This document shows positions 46,293-58,024 of a stretch of 64,000 nucleotides of DNA, one piece after another. The notes beneath the pieces are model-generated. The model was given only the letters and a program-made list of their open reading frames with translations, did not search any database and had not been told where the DNA came from. The position numbers and the translations under genes are program-made. The stretch is from Enterococcus haemoperoxidus ATCC BAA-382 (GTDB lineage: Bacteria; Bacillota; Bacilli; Lactobacillales; Enterococcaceae). Where the stretch lies: positions 1,437,464-1,501,463 of the forward strand of contig NZ_KE136479.1 of assembly GCF_000407165.1 (NCBI RefSeq), read 5' to 3'. The number at the start of each line of letters is the position of its first letter. Position 1 is the stretch's first letter.

Positions 46293-46402
46293 AAAAAACC
46301 ACCCGCTTTTAACTGGGTATCTTGATAAGAAAGAGGCCCTTAAACATTTCTGCCAAGTGCCTCGCCACAGTTAAGTATACTATTTTTTTTGATGAAACAC
46401 AA
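46293..46402 (-). ncRNA. Possible short transcript or attenuated leader upstream of polC
   Basis: On the minus strand TTGTGT (46397-46402) and TATACT (46374-46379), 17 bases apart, would start RNA near 46367. The RNA would fold GAGGC/GCCTC and end in TACCC-A-G ... CGGGTG followed by six T (46293-46298). That makes about 75 bases. It may be a free small RNA or a polC leader with an early stop. I do not recognise a known riboswitch or T-box in it. Confidence 0.35.
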
Positions 46403-46462
46403 TGTAAACAAAAATTCTACTGCGTCCCTTATACTCATTTTTCTTAGCTGCCAGCGAAAAGA

Positions 46463-46506
46463 AAATATCTACGAAATCTGATCTGTGATCAACTTCGTAG
46501 ATATTT
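46463..46506 (-). terminator. Terminator of proS and its upstream operon
   Basis: AAATATCTACGAA-G-TTGATC pairs with GATCAG-A-TTTCGTAGATATTT (about 19 bp), T-rich tail on the minus strand. Confidence 0.8.
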
Positions 46507-46511
46507 CAGAT

Positions 46512-48299
<1,788 letters not shown>

Positions 48300-49568
48300 T
48301 TAAAAGAAAAAGCGTTGAATATCGTTCCAAGTCACTAGCACCATCAATAACATGATGAACCCAAAACCAATGAGTGTTAGCAACCCTTCTTTTTCTTGAC
48401 TTAAAGGCTTACCTCTAAGACCTTCTAAAATATTCAAGACGATTTTACCGCCATCTAGTGCTGGAATCGGCAAAAGATTAATGATCCCAAGATTGACTGA
48501 TAACATAGCCATTAACCAAATCACCGTATTTAATCCTGCTTTAGACGCTTCTGAAGACATCTGGAACATCATTACTGGGCCACCAAGTTTATCTAAACTA
48601 AATCCAGTAAACAATGATTTTAGTGCTTTGAAGATTTGCATAGAATTATTGATTGTTTCATGAACTCCACCAAGTAGTTTGTCCGCTAACCCAGTTTTCT
48701 TCGGTGGCAAGATACCAATGACACCAATTTCTTGTTTGCCTGATTTTTGGCTCTTCGGAGTTATATCGACTTCTCTGGTTTTTCCACTTGATTCCACCAT
48801 CAAATTCAATTCTTTTCCCGGACTGTCTTGAATAATTTTTGTGAAATCGTTCCAATCATTGACTGACTTTCCGTCGATTGAAACAATTCGATCATCTGCT
48901 TTTAAACTAGCTTTTTCTGCTGGGCTATCTGCTTGAATACCACCGATTAGATTAGTATTTGTGTATGTTACACCACCTTGCATAAAGACATAGATCGTAA
49001 ACAACACAAAGGCTAAAATAAAATTGTTCATAGGTCCAGCAAAATTCGTTAACATACGTTGCCAAAGTTTTGCTGATTGGAACTGCACATCAATCGGTGC
49101 AATACGAACTTCTGTACCATCTTGTTCAATGATCGTTGCATCATGGTTTACTTTATAAGTGATTTCTTCAGATTCATTACCATTGACATACCCTTTGATG
49201 AATAATTCTCTTTCAAGATCAGCTTCCAACATTTCCATTGGAATGCTGTTAGTTAATTGAACTTTTTTACTTGTATTGATTTTTACGACTTCTTCCTGTT
49301 CATTCAACTCAACAGAAAGAGTCATTCCGGGGGCCAACTCTGTCTCGTCTTCCCCCATACCAGCCATTCTTACATAACCGCCAATTGGTAAGATTCGAAT
49401 GGTATAAGCTGTTCCGTCTTTTCCTTGGTGAGCAAAAATTTTCGGTCCCATACCGATCGCAAATTCACGTACTAATATGCCAGAACGCTTTGCGAAGAAA
49501 AAATGTCCAAATTCATGCACTAAGACAAGAATTCCAAAGACAATAATAAATGTAATGATTGTTTTCAT
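48300..49568 (-). CDS. rseP: Site-2 intramembrane protease RseP (Eep)
   Basis: A 422-residue zinc protease, the length of enterococcal Eep. HEFGH (18-22) is in the first membrane helix. A PDZ domain lies at about 190-280 (ADRIVSIDGKSVNDW), and the second metal motif is PALDGGKI near residue 380. In Enterococcus this enzyme trims lipoprotein signal peptides to peptide pheromones and cleaves anti-sigma factors. The start ATG at 49568 overlaps the dxr stop by four bases. It is part of the dxr-rseP-proS run. Confidence 0.95.
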   Translation of the reverse strand: MKTIITFIIVFGILVLVHEFGHFFFAKRSGILVREFAIGMGPKIFAHQGKDGTAYTIRILPIGGYVRMAGMGEDETELAPGMTLSVELNEQEEVVKINTSKKVQLTNSIPMEMLEADLERELFIKGYVNGNESEEITYKVNHDATIIEQDGTEVRIAPIDVQFQSAKLWQRMLTNFAGPMNNFILAFVLFTIYVFMQGGVTYTNTNLIGGIQADSPAEKASLKADDRIVSIDGKSVNDWNDFTKIIQDSPGKELNLMVESSGKTREVDITPKSQKSGKQEIGVIGILPPKKTGLADKLLGGVHETINNSMQIFKALKSLFTGFSLDKLGGPVMMFQMSSEASKAGLNTVIWLMAMLSVNLGIINLLPIPALDGGKIVLNILEGLRGKPLSQEKEGLLTLIGFGFIMLLMVLVTWNDIQRFFF

Positions 49569-50725
49569 AACCGACCTTCTTCCTTTATCCATCTTTCTAC
49601 GATAGTTCTTGTTTGTTTATCGATTTCGATCACTTCTTTCAAAGTGACTTCGGTAGTTTCTTGATAGTTTTCAACTGCTTGTTGAACAAAATGTTCGATT
49701 TGCAAATATGAAATTTTTCCGTCTATAAATGAATTTGCTGCAACTTCATTTGCCGCGTTATAGACAGTAGGATACGCTCCACCTTTTTTTCCAACATAAA
49801 AAGCTAATGCCAACATGGGAAAACGGTCATAATCCATTGGCTCAAAATTCAATTGACCAATCTGAGTTAAATCAAATGCTCGCTCATTTTTGATTGGTAA
49901 ACGAGTTGGATACGTCAACGCGTATTGAATCGGTTCGCGCATGTCACTTGGTCCTAATTGGGCTAAGTAGGCACCATCTGTGAACACAATCATTGAATGT
50001 ACGATACTTTCTTTATGTAAAACAACTTTTATTTTATCATAATCCGTCCCAAATAACCAATGGGCCTCGATAACTTCTAACCCTTTATTCATCATTGTAG
50101 AAGAATCTATCGTAATTTTCTTCCCCATTGACCAATTTGGATGATTCAATGCCTGTTCTAAAGTAACAGATTCTAACTCAACTCGTGTCAAATCTCTAAA
50201 GCTACCTCCGGATGCTGTGATCACCAACTCTTTTAAGTTCCCTTGTGCTTGACCATCAAGACATTGAAAAATCGCTGAATGTTCACTATCGACAGGCAAT
50301 ATACTGACATTATTTTTTTTGGCTGCTTCCATGACCCATTTACCTGCCATTACTAAGGTCTCTTTGTTTGCCAATGCGATGTCTTTACCTGCTTCAATAG
50401 CAGCCATTGTAGGATTTAACCCCACACTTCCAGTAACCGCCGTTAATACGACATCCACCTCTTCAAGAGTTGCCGCTTTTATCAGACCCTCTTCACCCAC
50501 ACCGAACTCGACTTCTGGAAAGCGGTCTCCTAATTCTTTTTTTATTCGTTCTGAGCCCACACCTACATATCTTGGTTTCAATTGCTTTATCAAAGCTGCT
50601 CCTTTTTCACTGTTTGAATGAAATGTTAGCGAAACAATTTGAAATAGCTCTGGATATGCTGTAACAACATCTACTGTGTTTGTACCAATTGAACCTGTGG
50701 CGCCTAATAATGCGATTTTTTTCAT
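49565..50725 (-). CDS. dxr: 1-deoxy-D-xylulose 5-phosphate reductoisomerase
   Basis: Second enzyme of the MEP isoprenoid pathway, NADPH-dependent. 386 residues from the ATG at 50725. It has NADPH turn LLGATGSIGTNT, metal/substrate motif LPVDSEHSAIFQCL, ITASGGSFRD, and NHPNWSMGKKITIDSSTMMNKG. The ribosome site before this ATG is poor: only T-rich sequence and a terminator-like hairpin precede it. An ATG at 50749 has AAGGT about 14 bases upstream but would start inside that hairpin. The start is thus uncertain. It is followed by rseP with a four-base overlap. Confidence 0.93.
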   Translation of the reverse strand: MKKIALLGATGSIGTNTVDVVTAYPELFQIVSLTFHSNSEKGAALIKQLKPRYVGVGSERIKKELGDRFPEVEFGVGEEGLIKAATLEEVDVVLTAVTGSVGLNPTMAAIEAGKDIALANKETLVMAGKWVMEAAKKNNVSILPVDSEHSAIFQCLDGQAQGNLKELVITASGGSFRDLTRVELESVTLEQALNHPNWSMGKKITIDSSTMMNKGLEVIEAHWLFGTDYDKIKVVLHKESIVHSMIVFTDGAYLAQLGPSDMREPIQYALTYPTRLPIKNERAFDLTQIGQLNFEPMDYDRFPMLALAFYVGKKGGAYPTVYNAANEVAANSFIDGKISYLQIEHFVQQAVENYQETTEVTLKEVIEIDKQTRTIVERWIKEEGRL

Positions 50726-50734
50726 AGTAAAAAG

Positions 50735-50760
50735 AAAAACCCTGATCATTCAGAGTTTTT
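50735..50760. terminator. Terminator-like hairpin between cdsA and dxr
   Basis: AAAAAC-C-CTGA and TCAG-A-GTTTTT with a TCAT loop, with T-rich tails on both strands. It lies within an otherwise continuous uppS-cdsA-dxr operon and probably attenuates transcription into dxr. Confidence 0.65.
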
Positions 50761-50783
50761 TACCTTCCCTTCTTGTTTAGAAA

Positions 50784-51584
50784 TTAAAATAGTCCGAATA
50801 AATGCATAATTGGAAAAACAAAAAGTAAACTGTCAAAACGGTCTAATATGCCGCCATGACCTGGTAAGATAGTACCAGAATCTTTTACATCGTAATGACG
50901 TTTGATAGATGATTCAACTAAATCACCAAATTGTCCAACAATTGAAAAGACTACTGTTATGATCAACATAATTGGTAAGTTATAAACAAATAATTCTTTG
51001 TTAGGTGTTAACATCAAAAATACGAAAGCTACAACAACAGCACAAAGAATGCCGCCTAACGACCCTTCAATCGTTTTATTAGGTGATACTTCTGGCCATA
51101 ATTTTCTTTTTCCAAAGCGTTTGCCTATGAAGTAGGCACCGATATCTGTCGCCCATACAACAAATAAAGCATATAACAAAACAACGAAACCAGCATCTCT
51201 AGCACTCACAAAATTTTGGAACCCGACACCCACATACAAACTAGTTATAACAGGAAATCCAGCTTGAGAGATGGTATACATATTCTTAGAAGCAACTAAA
51301 CCACCTAATAAAATCATGACCGTTAGATAAAATAAAATGAAATTATCAGCTTTTTCAGGTAAAAAGAAAAACCAACGATCTTTTGGCAAAACTAATAGTA
51401 CTGCTCCTAAAGCTGAAAGAACCCCTTCAAAACTAGCTATTTCCAGACCTTTCATTCTAAATAATTCATAAACGCCTACGACTGCCAATATCGCTGCCGC
51501 TAACTCAATCACAAATCCCCCGTACCAAATAATTGGTATAAAAACGACTAATGCTACCGCTGCTGTAATAACGCGCTGTCTCAT
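50784..51584 (-). CDS. cdsA: Phosphatidate cytidylyltransferase
   Basis: Makes CDP-diacylglycerol for phospholipid synthesis, in the membrane. 266 residues with about eight helices and the family signature near the C-terminus (SSIKRHYDVKDSG, LPGHGGILDRFDS). Its start overlaps the uppS stop by four bases. Standard position between uppS and dxr. Confidence 0.95.
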   Translation of the reverse strand: MRQRVITAAVALVVFIPIIWYGGFVIELAAAILAVVGVYELFRMKGLEIASFEGVLSALGAVLLVLPKDRWFFFLPEKADNFILFYLTVMILLGGLVASKNMYTISQAGFPVITSLYVGVGFQNFVSARDAGFVVLLYALFVVWATDIGAYFIGKRFGKRKLWPEVSPNKTIEGSLGGILCAVVVAFVFLMLTPNKELFVYNLPIMLIITVVFSIVGQFGDLVESSIKRHYDVKDSGTILPGHGGILDRFDSLLFVFPIMHLFGLF

Positions 51585-52384
51585 TTATCTTCCTCCTCTG
51601 TTTCCTTTAAGCCGCCAAAACGACGATTTCTATTTTGAAACGATGCTAAGGCAGTTTCTAATAATTGGTCATTAAAATCAGGCCACAAAGCTTCTGTAAA
51701 AAACAATTCACTGTAGGCAATCTGCCAAAGTAAAAAGTTGCTAATTCTTTCTTCCCCACTCGTTCGGATCAATAATTCTGGATCTCTTAATTCTTCTGTT
51801 AAAAAACCTGTCATCAAATGATCTGCAATAGTCGATTCCGTAATGTCTTCTGGGGAAAGTTCACTGCTAGCTGTTTGTTCAGCAATTTCTCTGACAGCTG
51901 TAATGATTTCAGCTCGTGAACCATAGTTTAAAGCAAAATTTAAAACCATACCAGTATTCTCTTTTGTTTGTTCAATGGCACGTTCTACCGCATCTTGCGT
52001 ATGAGCTGGCAAAAATTCTTTATAGCCCATAACATGGACTTTCACATTCTCTTTGATTAGTTCAGGTACAAATGTATCAAAAAAATCGACTGGCAACTGC
52101 ATTAAAAAGCTAACTTCATCTGTTGGTCGCTTCCAGTTTTCGGTAGAAAATGCGTATAAAGTCAGGACTTTTATTCCTAATTTACTCGCATGTTTCGTGA
52201 TTTTTTTTACCGTATTCATTCCTTCTTTATGGCCAGCAATTCTAGGTAAACGTCGATTTTGAGCCCATCGGCCATTACCATCCATAATTATTGCCACATG
52301 CTTTGGGATTGGCCCTTTACTATTAAAAGTAAAAATCCCCTCTTCTTGTATGTATTTATTCTTTTGTGGAAAAAAACGTAACAT
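51581..52384 (-). CDS. uppS: Undecaprenyl diphosphate synthase
   Basis: Cis-prenyltransferase that builds the lipid carrier for peptidoglycan and wall polymers. 267 residues: HVAIIMDGNGRWAQNR and GHKEGMNTVK at the N-terminus (with catalytic Asp in MDGNG), YAFSTENWKRP, and LLIRTSGEERISNFLLWQ near the C-terminus. The ribosome site is GGAGGG. It heads the cdsA-dxr-rseP-proS run and has its own promoter. Confidence 0.95.
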   Translation of the reverse strand: MLRFFPQKNKYIQEEGIFTFNSKGPIPKHVAIIMDGNGRWAQNRRLPRIAGHKEGMNTVKKITKHASKLGIKVLTLYAFSTENWKRPTDEVSFLMQLPVDFFDTFVPELIKENVKVHVMGYKEFLPAHTQDAVERAIEQTKENTGMVLNFALNYGSRAEIITAVREIAEQTASSELSPEDITESTIADHLMTGFLTEELRDPELLIRTSGEERISNFLLWQIAYSELFFTEALWPDFNDQLLETALASFQNRNRRFGGLKETEEEDK

Positions 52385-52418
52385 ATTTTTCCCTCCATTC
52401 CAAAAATCTGTCTAGACT

Positions 52419-52427
52419 ATTATAACA
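52419..52427 (-). promoter_or_regulatory. Extended -10 promoter of uppS
   Basis: TGT-TATAAT on the minus strand, about 35 bases before the ATG. The gap to 52655 is otherwise AT-rich; a second TATAAT near 52555 lacks a matching -35. Confidence 0.45.
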
Positions 52428-52577
52428 ATATCTTCCAAAAAAACCTATGCAAATAGAAAGATTTCGGTATTATTTAATAATTTTAATGTCTAAACTGTGT
52501 AATCCACATGCAAATCACGCTTAATCTATGCTATAAACTTTGTCATTTTCTGATATTATACCTCAAAGTCAAAAAAA

Positions 52578-52617
52578 GAGAGCGAAACAAAACTGGCTAT
52601 CGTTTTGCTTCACTTTC
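52578..52617 (-). terminator. Terminator of the ABC-PASTA operon
   Basis: AGTGAAGCAAAAC pairs with GTTTTGTTTCGCT (wobble pairs allowed), 8-base loop, followed on the minus strand by seven T. Similar in sequence to the pgi terminator. Confidence 0.8.
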
Positions 52618-52655
52618 TAAAAAATAACTCTTTTTTAACGACTTTGGTAATCAGA

Positions 52656-54227
52656 TTACTCTTCCTTTTGAGAAGGCTTGTTTTCTTCTGGCTTTAAATT
52701 CCCTTTACTAATGCCAATCTGAACAACTGAACTACTTGGAATAAATTCATTATATTGACTCATTTTAACAACGGTTCCTTTCGTTACTGTTGAATCAACA
52801 TAATAAACTTGATAAGTGATATTAGCTCCTTTAGATTGATATTCGTCATAGAAAATCTTTTGTAGATCACCTTCTAAAGTATTGTCCCGCAAATCTTTAA
52901 TATAAGGTTTTCCAAATGAATACACAACTTGAATCACAGGTTTTTCGTCTTTTTCCGTATATTTTTTACCAATTTCTACCGATTGGCTAATAAATCTCCC
53001 ATAAGGAACCTCGTCATTAAATAGTTGTTTCACTTGTACTTGTAATCCATTCGCTTTTGACTCTGCTTCTTCTGCTGTAAACTGTGAAAAATCAGGTACT
53101 ATCAACGCTTTCCCTGTTGAAACTGTAATCGTCATTGACTCTCTTTTTGCTACTTTCGTATCTTTTCCAATACTTTGTGAAATAATTTTTCCGTTCTCAA
53201 CTTTATCAGAATCGGATTCTTCAATTTTTACTGTAATGTCATTTTTCTTAGCCCATTCAGTTGCTTCTTCTTTTGTCTTTCCAGCAAAATCAGGCATTGG
53301 AATATCTTTTTCAAAGACTTCTTTTCCTTTGGAGTAATAAAGTTTAGCTTTGTCTTTACGTTTGTAATTTTCAGCCTTTACATCTTTATTTGTTATTTCA
53401 AACTTTATATAATCTCCCGCTGGTATTGTATCGCTGTATTCCTCGATTATCGCTAAATTGTCAGCTTTTTGTTCACTGATCCAGCCTTTCGCCTCTTTAA
53501 GTTTCATTGGTTTGAAGTCTGGTAATGAAACAGCTTCTTCTGGATCTGCTCCTAAGCTAGCATCTACAACTAGCTCTTTCCCTTTTTTGATTTTCTTGTT
53601 TTTAACGGTTTGATGTATGATTACATTTGCCTCTTTCGCAAAATCATATTTTTGCTCAACTTGAAGTTTCACACCATTTTCTGTCGTCCATTGGCGAACC
53701 TCTGACAGCTCTTTCCCTTCAAAATCTGGTACTTTTACATGAGTCAGTTGATAATACCCAAAGTAGAATAATGATATGGCTACTATACAACCTAATCCAA
53801 TATAACCAAATTTCTTTATTTTTTTCTTTTTGTAAGTTGGGTCAGTTTCAATCACTTCTTCAAGATTTTTTGACTGATTCACTGGTATTTCGACAACAGG
53901 TTCTTCTGTTTTGACTGATTCATTTTTTTTCTTTTTATTACGTTTTTTTGTGTAGATTAACTCTTCTGGATTCTCTATTTCAGAAACACTTTTAGAGTTC
54001 GTTTTCCCCTCTTGAATAGATTGAGTTACGTTTTCTGAATTATTTTTGGGGCCGTATGAAACATTACTATTTATCTCTTTAATTGATTGTTCTTTACTTG
54101 CTAATTGCTCCCCTGATTTTTTGGTCTTTGTTGGTTCTTTTTTATCTACTTTATGCTTTTGTTCCATTTTTTCTTGGCGAGTTTTTTCGTAATTATCCCC
54201 GCTGAAATTTGATAGAAAATCACTCAT
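52656..54227 (-). CDS. PASTA-repeat membrane protein without kinase domain
   Basis: 523 residues. Residues 1-140 are a very polar, probably disordered cytoplasmic part rich in K, E, S and N, ending in KKKKIKK. One membrane helix follows (about 141-160). The outside part has about five PASTA-like repeats, starting near VPDFEGKELSEV (167), LPDFKPMKLKEA (236), MPDFAGKTKEEA (312), VPDFSQFTAEEA (380) and a weaker IKDLRDNTLEGD (450). PASTA repeats in PrkC/StkP kinases and penicillin-binding proteins sense or bind cell wall material. Here no kinase, transpeptidase or other enzyme domain is attached. Its ATG overlaps the ATPase stop by eight bases, so it is translationally coupled to the transporter. 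Confidence 0.85.
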   Translation of the reverse strand: MSDFLSNFSGDNYEKTRQEKMEQKHKVDKKEPTKTKKSGEQLASKEQSIKEINSNVSYGPKNNSENVTQSIQEGKTNSKSVSEIENPEELIYTKKRNKKKKNESVKTEEPVVEIPVNQSKNLEEVIETDPTYKKKKIKKFGYIGLGCIVAISLFYFGYYQLTHVKVPDFEGKELSEVRQWTTENGVKLQVEQKYDFAKEANVIIHQTVKNKKIKKGKELVVDASLGADPEEAVSLPDFKPMKLKEAKGWISEQKADNLAIIEEYSDTIPAGDYIKFEITNKDVKAENYKRKDKAKLYYSKGKEVFEKDIPMPDFAGKTKEEATEWAKKNDITVKIEESDSDKVENGKIISQSIGKDTKVAKRESMTITVSTGKALIVPDFSQFTAEEAESKANGLQVQVKQLFNDEVPYGRFISQSVEIGKKYTEKDEKPVIQVVYSFGKPYIKDLRDNTLEGDLQKIFYDEYQSKGANITYQVYYVDSTVTKGTVVKMSQYNEFIPSSSVVQIGISKGNLKPEENKPSQKEE

Positions 54228-54894
54228 ACTTTTTTAACACACCTTTTTTCAGGTAATAGGTCTCATCAGATTGCTCAGCGATATCATTTGAGTGAGTCAC
54301 AACAATGACACACTTGTTATGCACTTTGGCAAGGTTTTGAAAAATATCGACAATCTCTTGTTCCATTCCTTCATCTAAATTCCCAGTCGGTTCATCAGCT
54401 AAGATAATATCGACATTTGTTGCCAAAGCTCGAGCAATCGCAACACGTTGCTGCTCACCACCAGAAAGCTGATTCACAAGTCGATCTGCTTTTTCACTTG
54501 TAATCCCAATATAATCTAAAAGGTTATAGGCAACTTCTTTTTGATTAGGCGGAAGTTCATTGTCTGTAATTGACATTGCAACTAAAACATTTTCTAGCGC
54601 TGTCAGATAAGGAACTAAGTTATAGCTCTGAAAAATAATACTGATTTCATCACGACGGTACTTTTCATAACCGATTGTTTTAATATCTTTTCCATTCAAT
54701 AAAACTTCGCCTTCCTTTGGCGTGTCCAAAGCACTAATCAAGGAAAGAAAAGTGGTTTTTCCTGAACCAGATTGTCCTAAAATAGTATAAAATTTTCCTT
54801 GTTCAAAAGAAACATTTGTATTTTTTAAAATGAAGCGACGCTGATCACCATCTTGGTAAAAATAACTAAGATTTTTAGTTTCTAAAATTGCCAT
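54220..54894 (-). CDS. ABC transporter ATPase, MacB/LolD type
   Basis: 224 residues: Walker [14 protein letters not shown]-loop [18 protein letters not shown], signature [18 protein letters not shown], Walker [14 protein letters not shown]. This subfamily partners FtsX-like permeases and often drives mechanical work or export at the envelope rather than ordinary uptake. It lies between its permease (12 bases upstream) and the PASTA protein (8-base overlap). Confidence 0.92.
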   Translation of the reverse strand: MAILETKNLSYFYQDGDQRRFILKNTNVSFEQGKFYTILGQSGSGKTTFLSLISALDTPKEGEVLLNGKDIKTIGYEKYRRDEISIIFQSYNLVPYLTALENVLVAMSITDNELPPNQKEVAYNLLDYIGITSEKADRLVNQLSGGEQQRVAIARALATNVDIILADEPTGNLDEGMEQEIVDIFQNLAKVHNKCVIVVTHSNDIAEQSDETYYLKKGVLKKYE

Positions 54895-54906
54895 TTCTCT
54901 TCCCCC

Positions 54907-56376
54907 TTACATCATAATTTTCTTTGGATTTAAACGAACGATATACAACAATGGTAAAATTGCTGCTAACAATACCGTTCCTAATCCAACAACTAAATAC
55001 GTAACGATATAGCCCAATGAAAACTTCACTTCATAGGCATTCATAATGTCATCCGTTGTAAGCTCGGTTGAACCTAACCCGTCAAATCCCATAAACATAT
55101 TCATTTGATCATTTGTATTGTTTAAAATATCACTATTCAATAGTGATTCTGATACCATTTTTCCTAAGAAATTACCCGTGATCAATGACAGAATCAACGC
55201 AATTCCACTTATTATCAACATTTCAATGATGATTTGTCCCATAACATGGCTACGTTTATCCCCCAATGACAGGTAAATACCCAGTTCGTGTTTACGGTCA
55301 CGCATAAATAATAGAACAACAAGTGAAATAATCAGTAATGTTGCTATAACGGCAATCATGACCACATACCCAGAAATTTGAGACATTTTTTTCATGCTTC
55401 CGCCAATTTGTTCGTATTGATCCGTTGAAGCTTTTACCGTATATAATTTAGGTAACAGAGGTTGTGTTTCTTCTTTAAATGCGTCTACATCATCAGGCGT
55501 TTTCAATACGTAGATTGGTGTATAATATTCACCACTGTTCTCTTCTGATCCTTCAAAGTAATGACTATCTGGCGCTACTTTTTTCATTTCTTCAAGATAA
55601 TTTTTACTTATTTCCAATACTGTTTTATTTGGTAGGTATATCGTATTGATTTGCTGCATTGACATAAATTGTTGATTCATGTTTTGTTCTTCTGATTTTT
55701 TATTCTCTTTATCTTTTATTTCAACTGTTGTCGGTTCAAAAATTCCGATAATTTGAATAGGAACATCTATCTTAAATAACTCTTTATTATTACCATCTTC
55801 ACTAAAATCATTTCCTCGCATATCCATAACCATTTGGTCTCCAACTGACAACCCATTTTCTTCTGCAACTTTCGAAGAAATCAATCCGACATTCTTTCCA
55901 TTGTCGATATCTTCTTGGGTGAACACCTTGCCGTTGACTAGTTTAATTTTGCTTTCCTCTACATCTAATATTTTAGAATAGTTTGAGCCTTTTAAAGAAA
56001 ATCCTTCCATGCCACCAAATTGCTCTGAATCTGCAACGACGCTCTTTAACTCTTTTGTTTCAGCCCAAGTACTAGCATTATAATCATAATATTTTACGTA
56101 AGGAGACTCACCAACTTTTTTGATTAAGTCCACTTTTAATTGTTCAATATCACTACCTGCTTTCATGACTTCTTCTTGATTATTTTCATAATCAATTTCT
56201 AGTGTTGCCATACCACCTAATTGCTTTTTCACGCTTTTTTCAACATTTTGTGTAGACTGCTGTATCGCGATTGATCCTGCGATAACATTTCCCAATACAA
56301 ATATCACTGCAAATAAAATGAGTGACTTCCCTTTTTTTCTAGTAACACTGCATAATGCACGTTTAATAAAATTCAC
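54907..56376 (-). CDS. FtsX/MacB-like ABC transporter permease
   Basis: 489 residues from a GTG at 56376 with GGGGGATG nine bases upstream; an open frame reaches 56457 without a site. It has an N-terminal helix (LILFAVIFVLGNVIAGSIA), a large extracellular domain of about 310 residues (MacB-PCD-like), and then three helices with a DRKHELGIYLSLGDKRSHV segment between the first two. The C-terminus is ILPLLYIVRLNPKKIMM. This is the MacB/FtsX type-VII ABC plan. The substrate is unknown. It is the first gene of a three-gene operon with a good promoter. Confidence 0.88.
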   Translation of the reverse strand: MNFIKRALCSVTRKKGKSLILFAVIFVLGNVIAGSIAIQQSTQNVEKSVKKQLGGMATLEIDYENNQEEVMKAGSDIEQLKVDLIKKVGESPYVKYYDYNASTWAETKELKSVVADSEQFGGMEGFSLKGSNYSKILDVEESKIKLVNGKVFTQEDIDNGKNVGLISSKVAEENGLSVGDQMVMDMRGNDFSEDGNNKELFKIDVPIQIIGIFEPTTVEIKDKENKKSEEQNMNQQFMSMQQINTIYLPNKTVLEISKNYLEEMKKVAPDSHYFEGSEENSGEYYTPIYVLKTPDDVDAFKEETQPLLPKLYTVKASTDQYEQIGGSMKKMSQISGYVVMIAVIATLLIISLVVLLFMRDRKHELGIYLSLGDKRSHVMGQIIIEMLIISGIALILSLITGNFLGKMVSESLLNSDILNNTNDQMNMFMGFDGLGSTELTTDDIMNAYEVKFSLGYIVTYLVVGLGTVLLAAILPLLYIVRLNPKKIMM

Positions 56377-56413
56377 GTTCTCATCCCCCTTTAATAAAAA
56401 TATAGCTAATATC

Positions 56414-56442
56414 ATTATTCCATAACGTTTAAGGTTTAACAA
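56414..56442 (-). promoter_or_regulatory. Promoter of the ABC-PASTA operon
   Basis: Minus-strand TTGTTA (56437-56442) and TGG-AATAAT (56414-56419) with a 17-base spacer; an extended -10. Confidence 0.55.
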
Positions 56443-56551
56443 GTTGTTTTTTAGCACACTCGGCTAAACTTACAACTTCTATAGATTATATCTTTATATT
56501 CAAAGTTCTTTATATCGTTAAAATAACAATTATTTATAAAAAATAAAAAAA

Positions 56552-56586
56552 CAAGAAATCTAACTAATGAAAGTTTTGATTTCCTG
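56552..56586 (-). terminator. Terminator after frr
   Basis: CAGGAAATC pairs with GATTTCTTG, followed on the minus strand by seven T. It closes the pyrH-frr transcript. Confidence 0.75.
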
Positions 56587-56605
56587 CTTCTTTATTTTAT
56601 TATTT

Positions 56606-57163
56606 TTAAACTTCTAAAAGTTCTTTTTCTTTTTCTGATGTGATCGTATCGATATTTTTCACACTATCATCAGTTAATTTTTGAGCTTCTTTTTCTAAAT
56701 TACGTAACTCATCTTCAGTGATATCATTGTTTTTTTGTTGTTTCTTTAATTCATCGATAGCATCACGACGAATGTTACGAACAGCAATTTTCGCATTTTC
56801 AGCGGCTTTTTTTACATCTTTCGCTAATTCTTTACGGCGTTCTTCCGTTAATTGTGGAATCACCAAACGGATTACAGTACCATCATTTGTCGGACTAATT
56901 CCGATATCACTAGCTTGAATCGCTTTTTCGATATCTTCAAGTGAATTTTTATCAAAAGGTGTAATCATTAAAACACGGGCTTCTGGAATATTGATTCCAG
57001 CAAGTTGGTTAACTGGTGTAAGTGCACCATAATAATCTACTTGAATCCGGTCCAAAAGACTCGCATTAGCTCGTCCTGCACGAATTTGACCAAGTTCACG
57101 TTGTAAACTTTGTTCTGCTTTACTCATTTTTTCTTTTGCTGTTGCTAATACAGTTCCACTCAT
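56606..57163 (-). CDS. frr: Ribosome recycling factor
   Basis: Splits ribosomes after termination together with EF-G. 185 residues, full length, with [20 protein letters not shown] and [19 protein letters not shown] and a long helical bundle at the C-terminus. Ribosome site AAGGGGGAA. It lies three bases after pyrH. Confidence 0.97.
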   Translation of the reverse strand: MSGTVLATAKEKMSKAEQSLQRELGQIRAGRANASLLDRIQVDYYGALTPVNQLAGINIPEARVLMITPFDKNSLEDIEKAIQASDIGISPTNDGTVIRLVIPQLTEERRKELAKDVKKAAENAKIAVRNIRRDAIDELKKQQKNNDITEDELRNLEKEAQKLTDDSVKNIDTITSEKEKELLEV

Positions 57164-57166
57164 TTT

Positions 57167-57913
<747 letters not shown>

Positions 57914-57971
57914 CTAAGAACATTTTAACATACTCTGAACATTCTGCCAGTGTATTTCTTTTGATTTGCTT

Positions 57972-58002
57972 AAAAAAAGGGAGCGCATCTCAATGCGTTC
58001 CC
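57972..58002 (-). terminator. Terminator of tsf
   Basis: GGGA-A-CGCAT and ATGCG-C-TCCC with a TGAG loop, followed by seven T on the minus strand. Confidence 0.85.
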
Positions 58003-58024
58003 AACTGTTACATAAGCAACAGAT

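Noticed and set aside
46198-46440. T-box or known riboswitch before polC
   Set aside because: The GCGGGTGGTTTTTT stretch recalls part of a T-box, but the conserved T-box sequence and specifier hairpin are absent, and polC is not a usual T-box target.
49565-49592. Longer rseP start at 49592
   Set aside because: It would overlap dxr further and lacks a better ribosome site; the start at 49568 gives MKTIITF and the known Eep length of 422.
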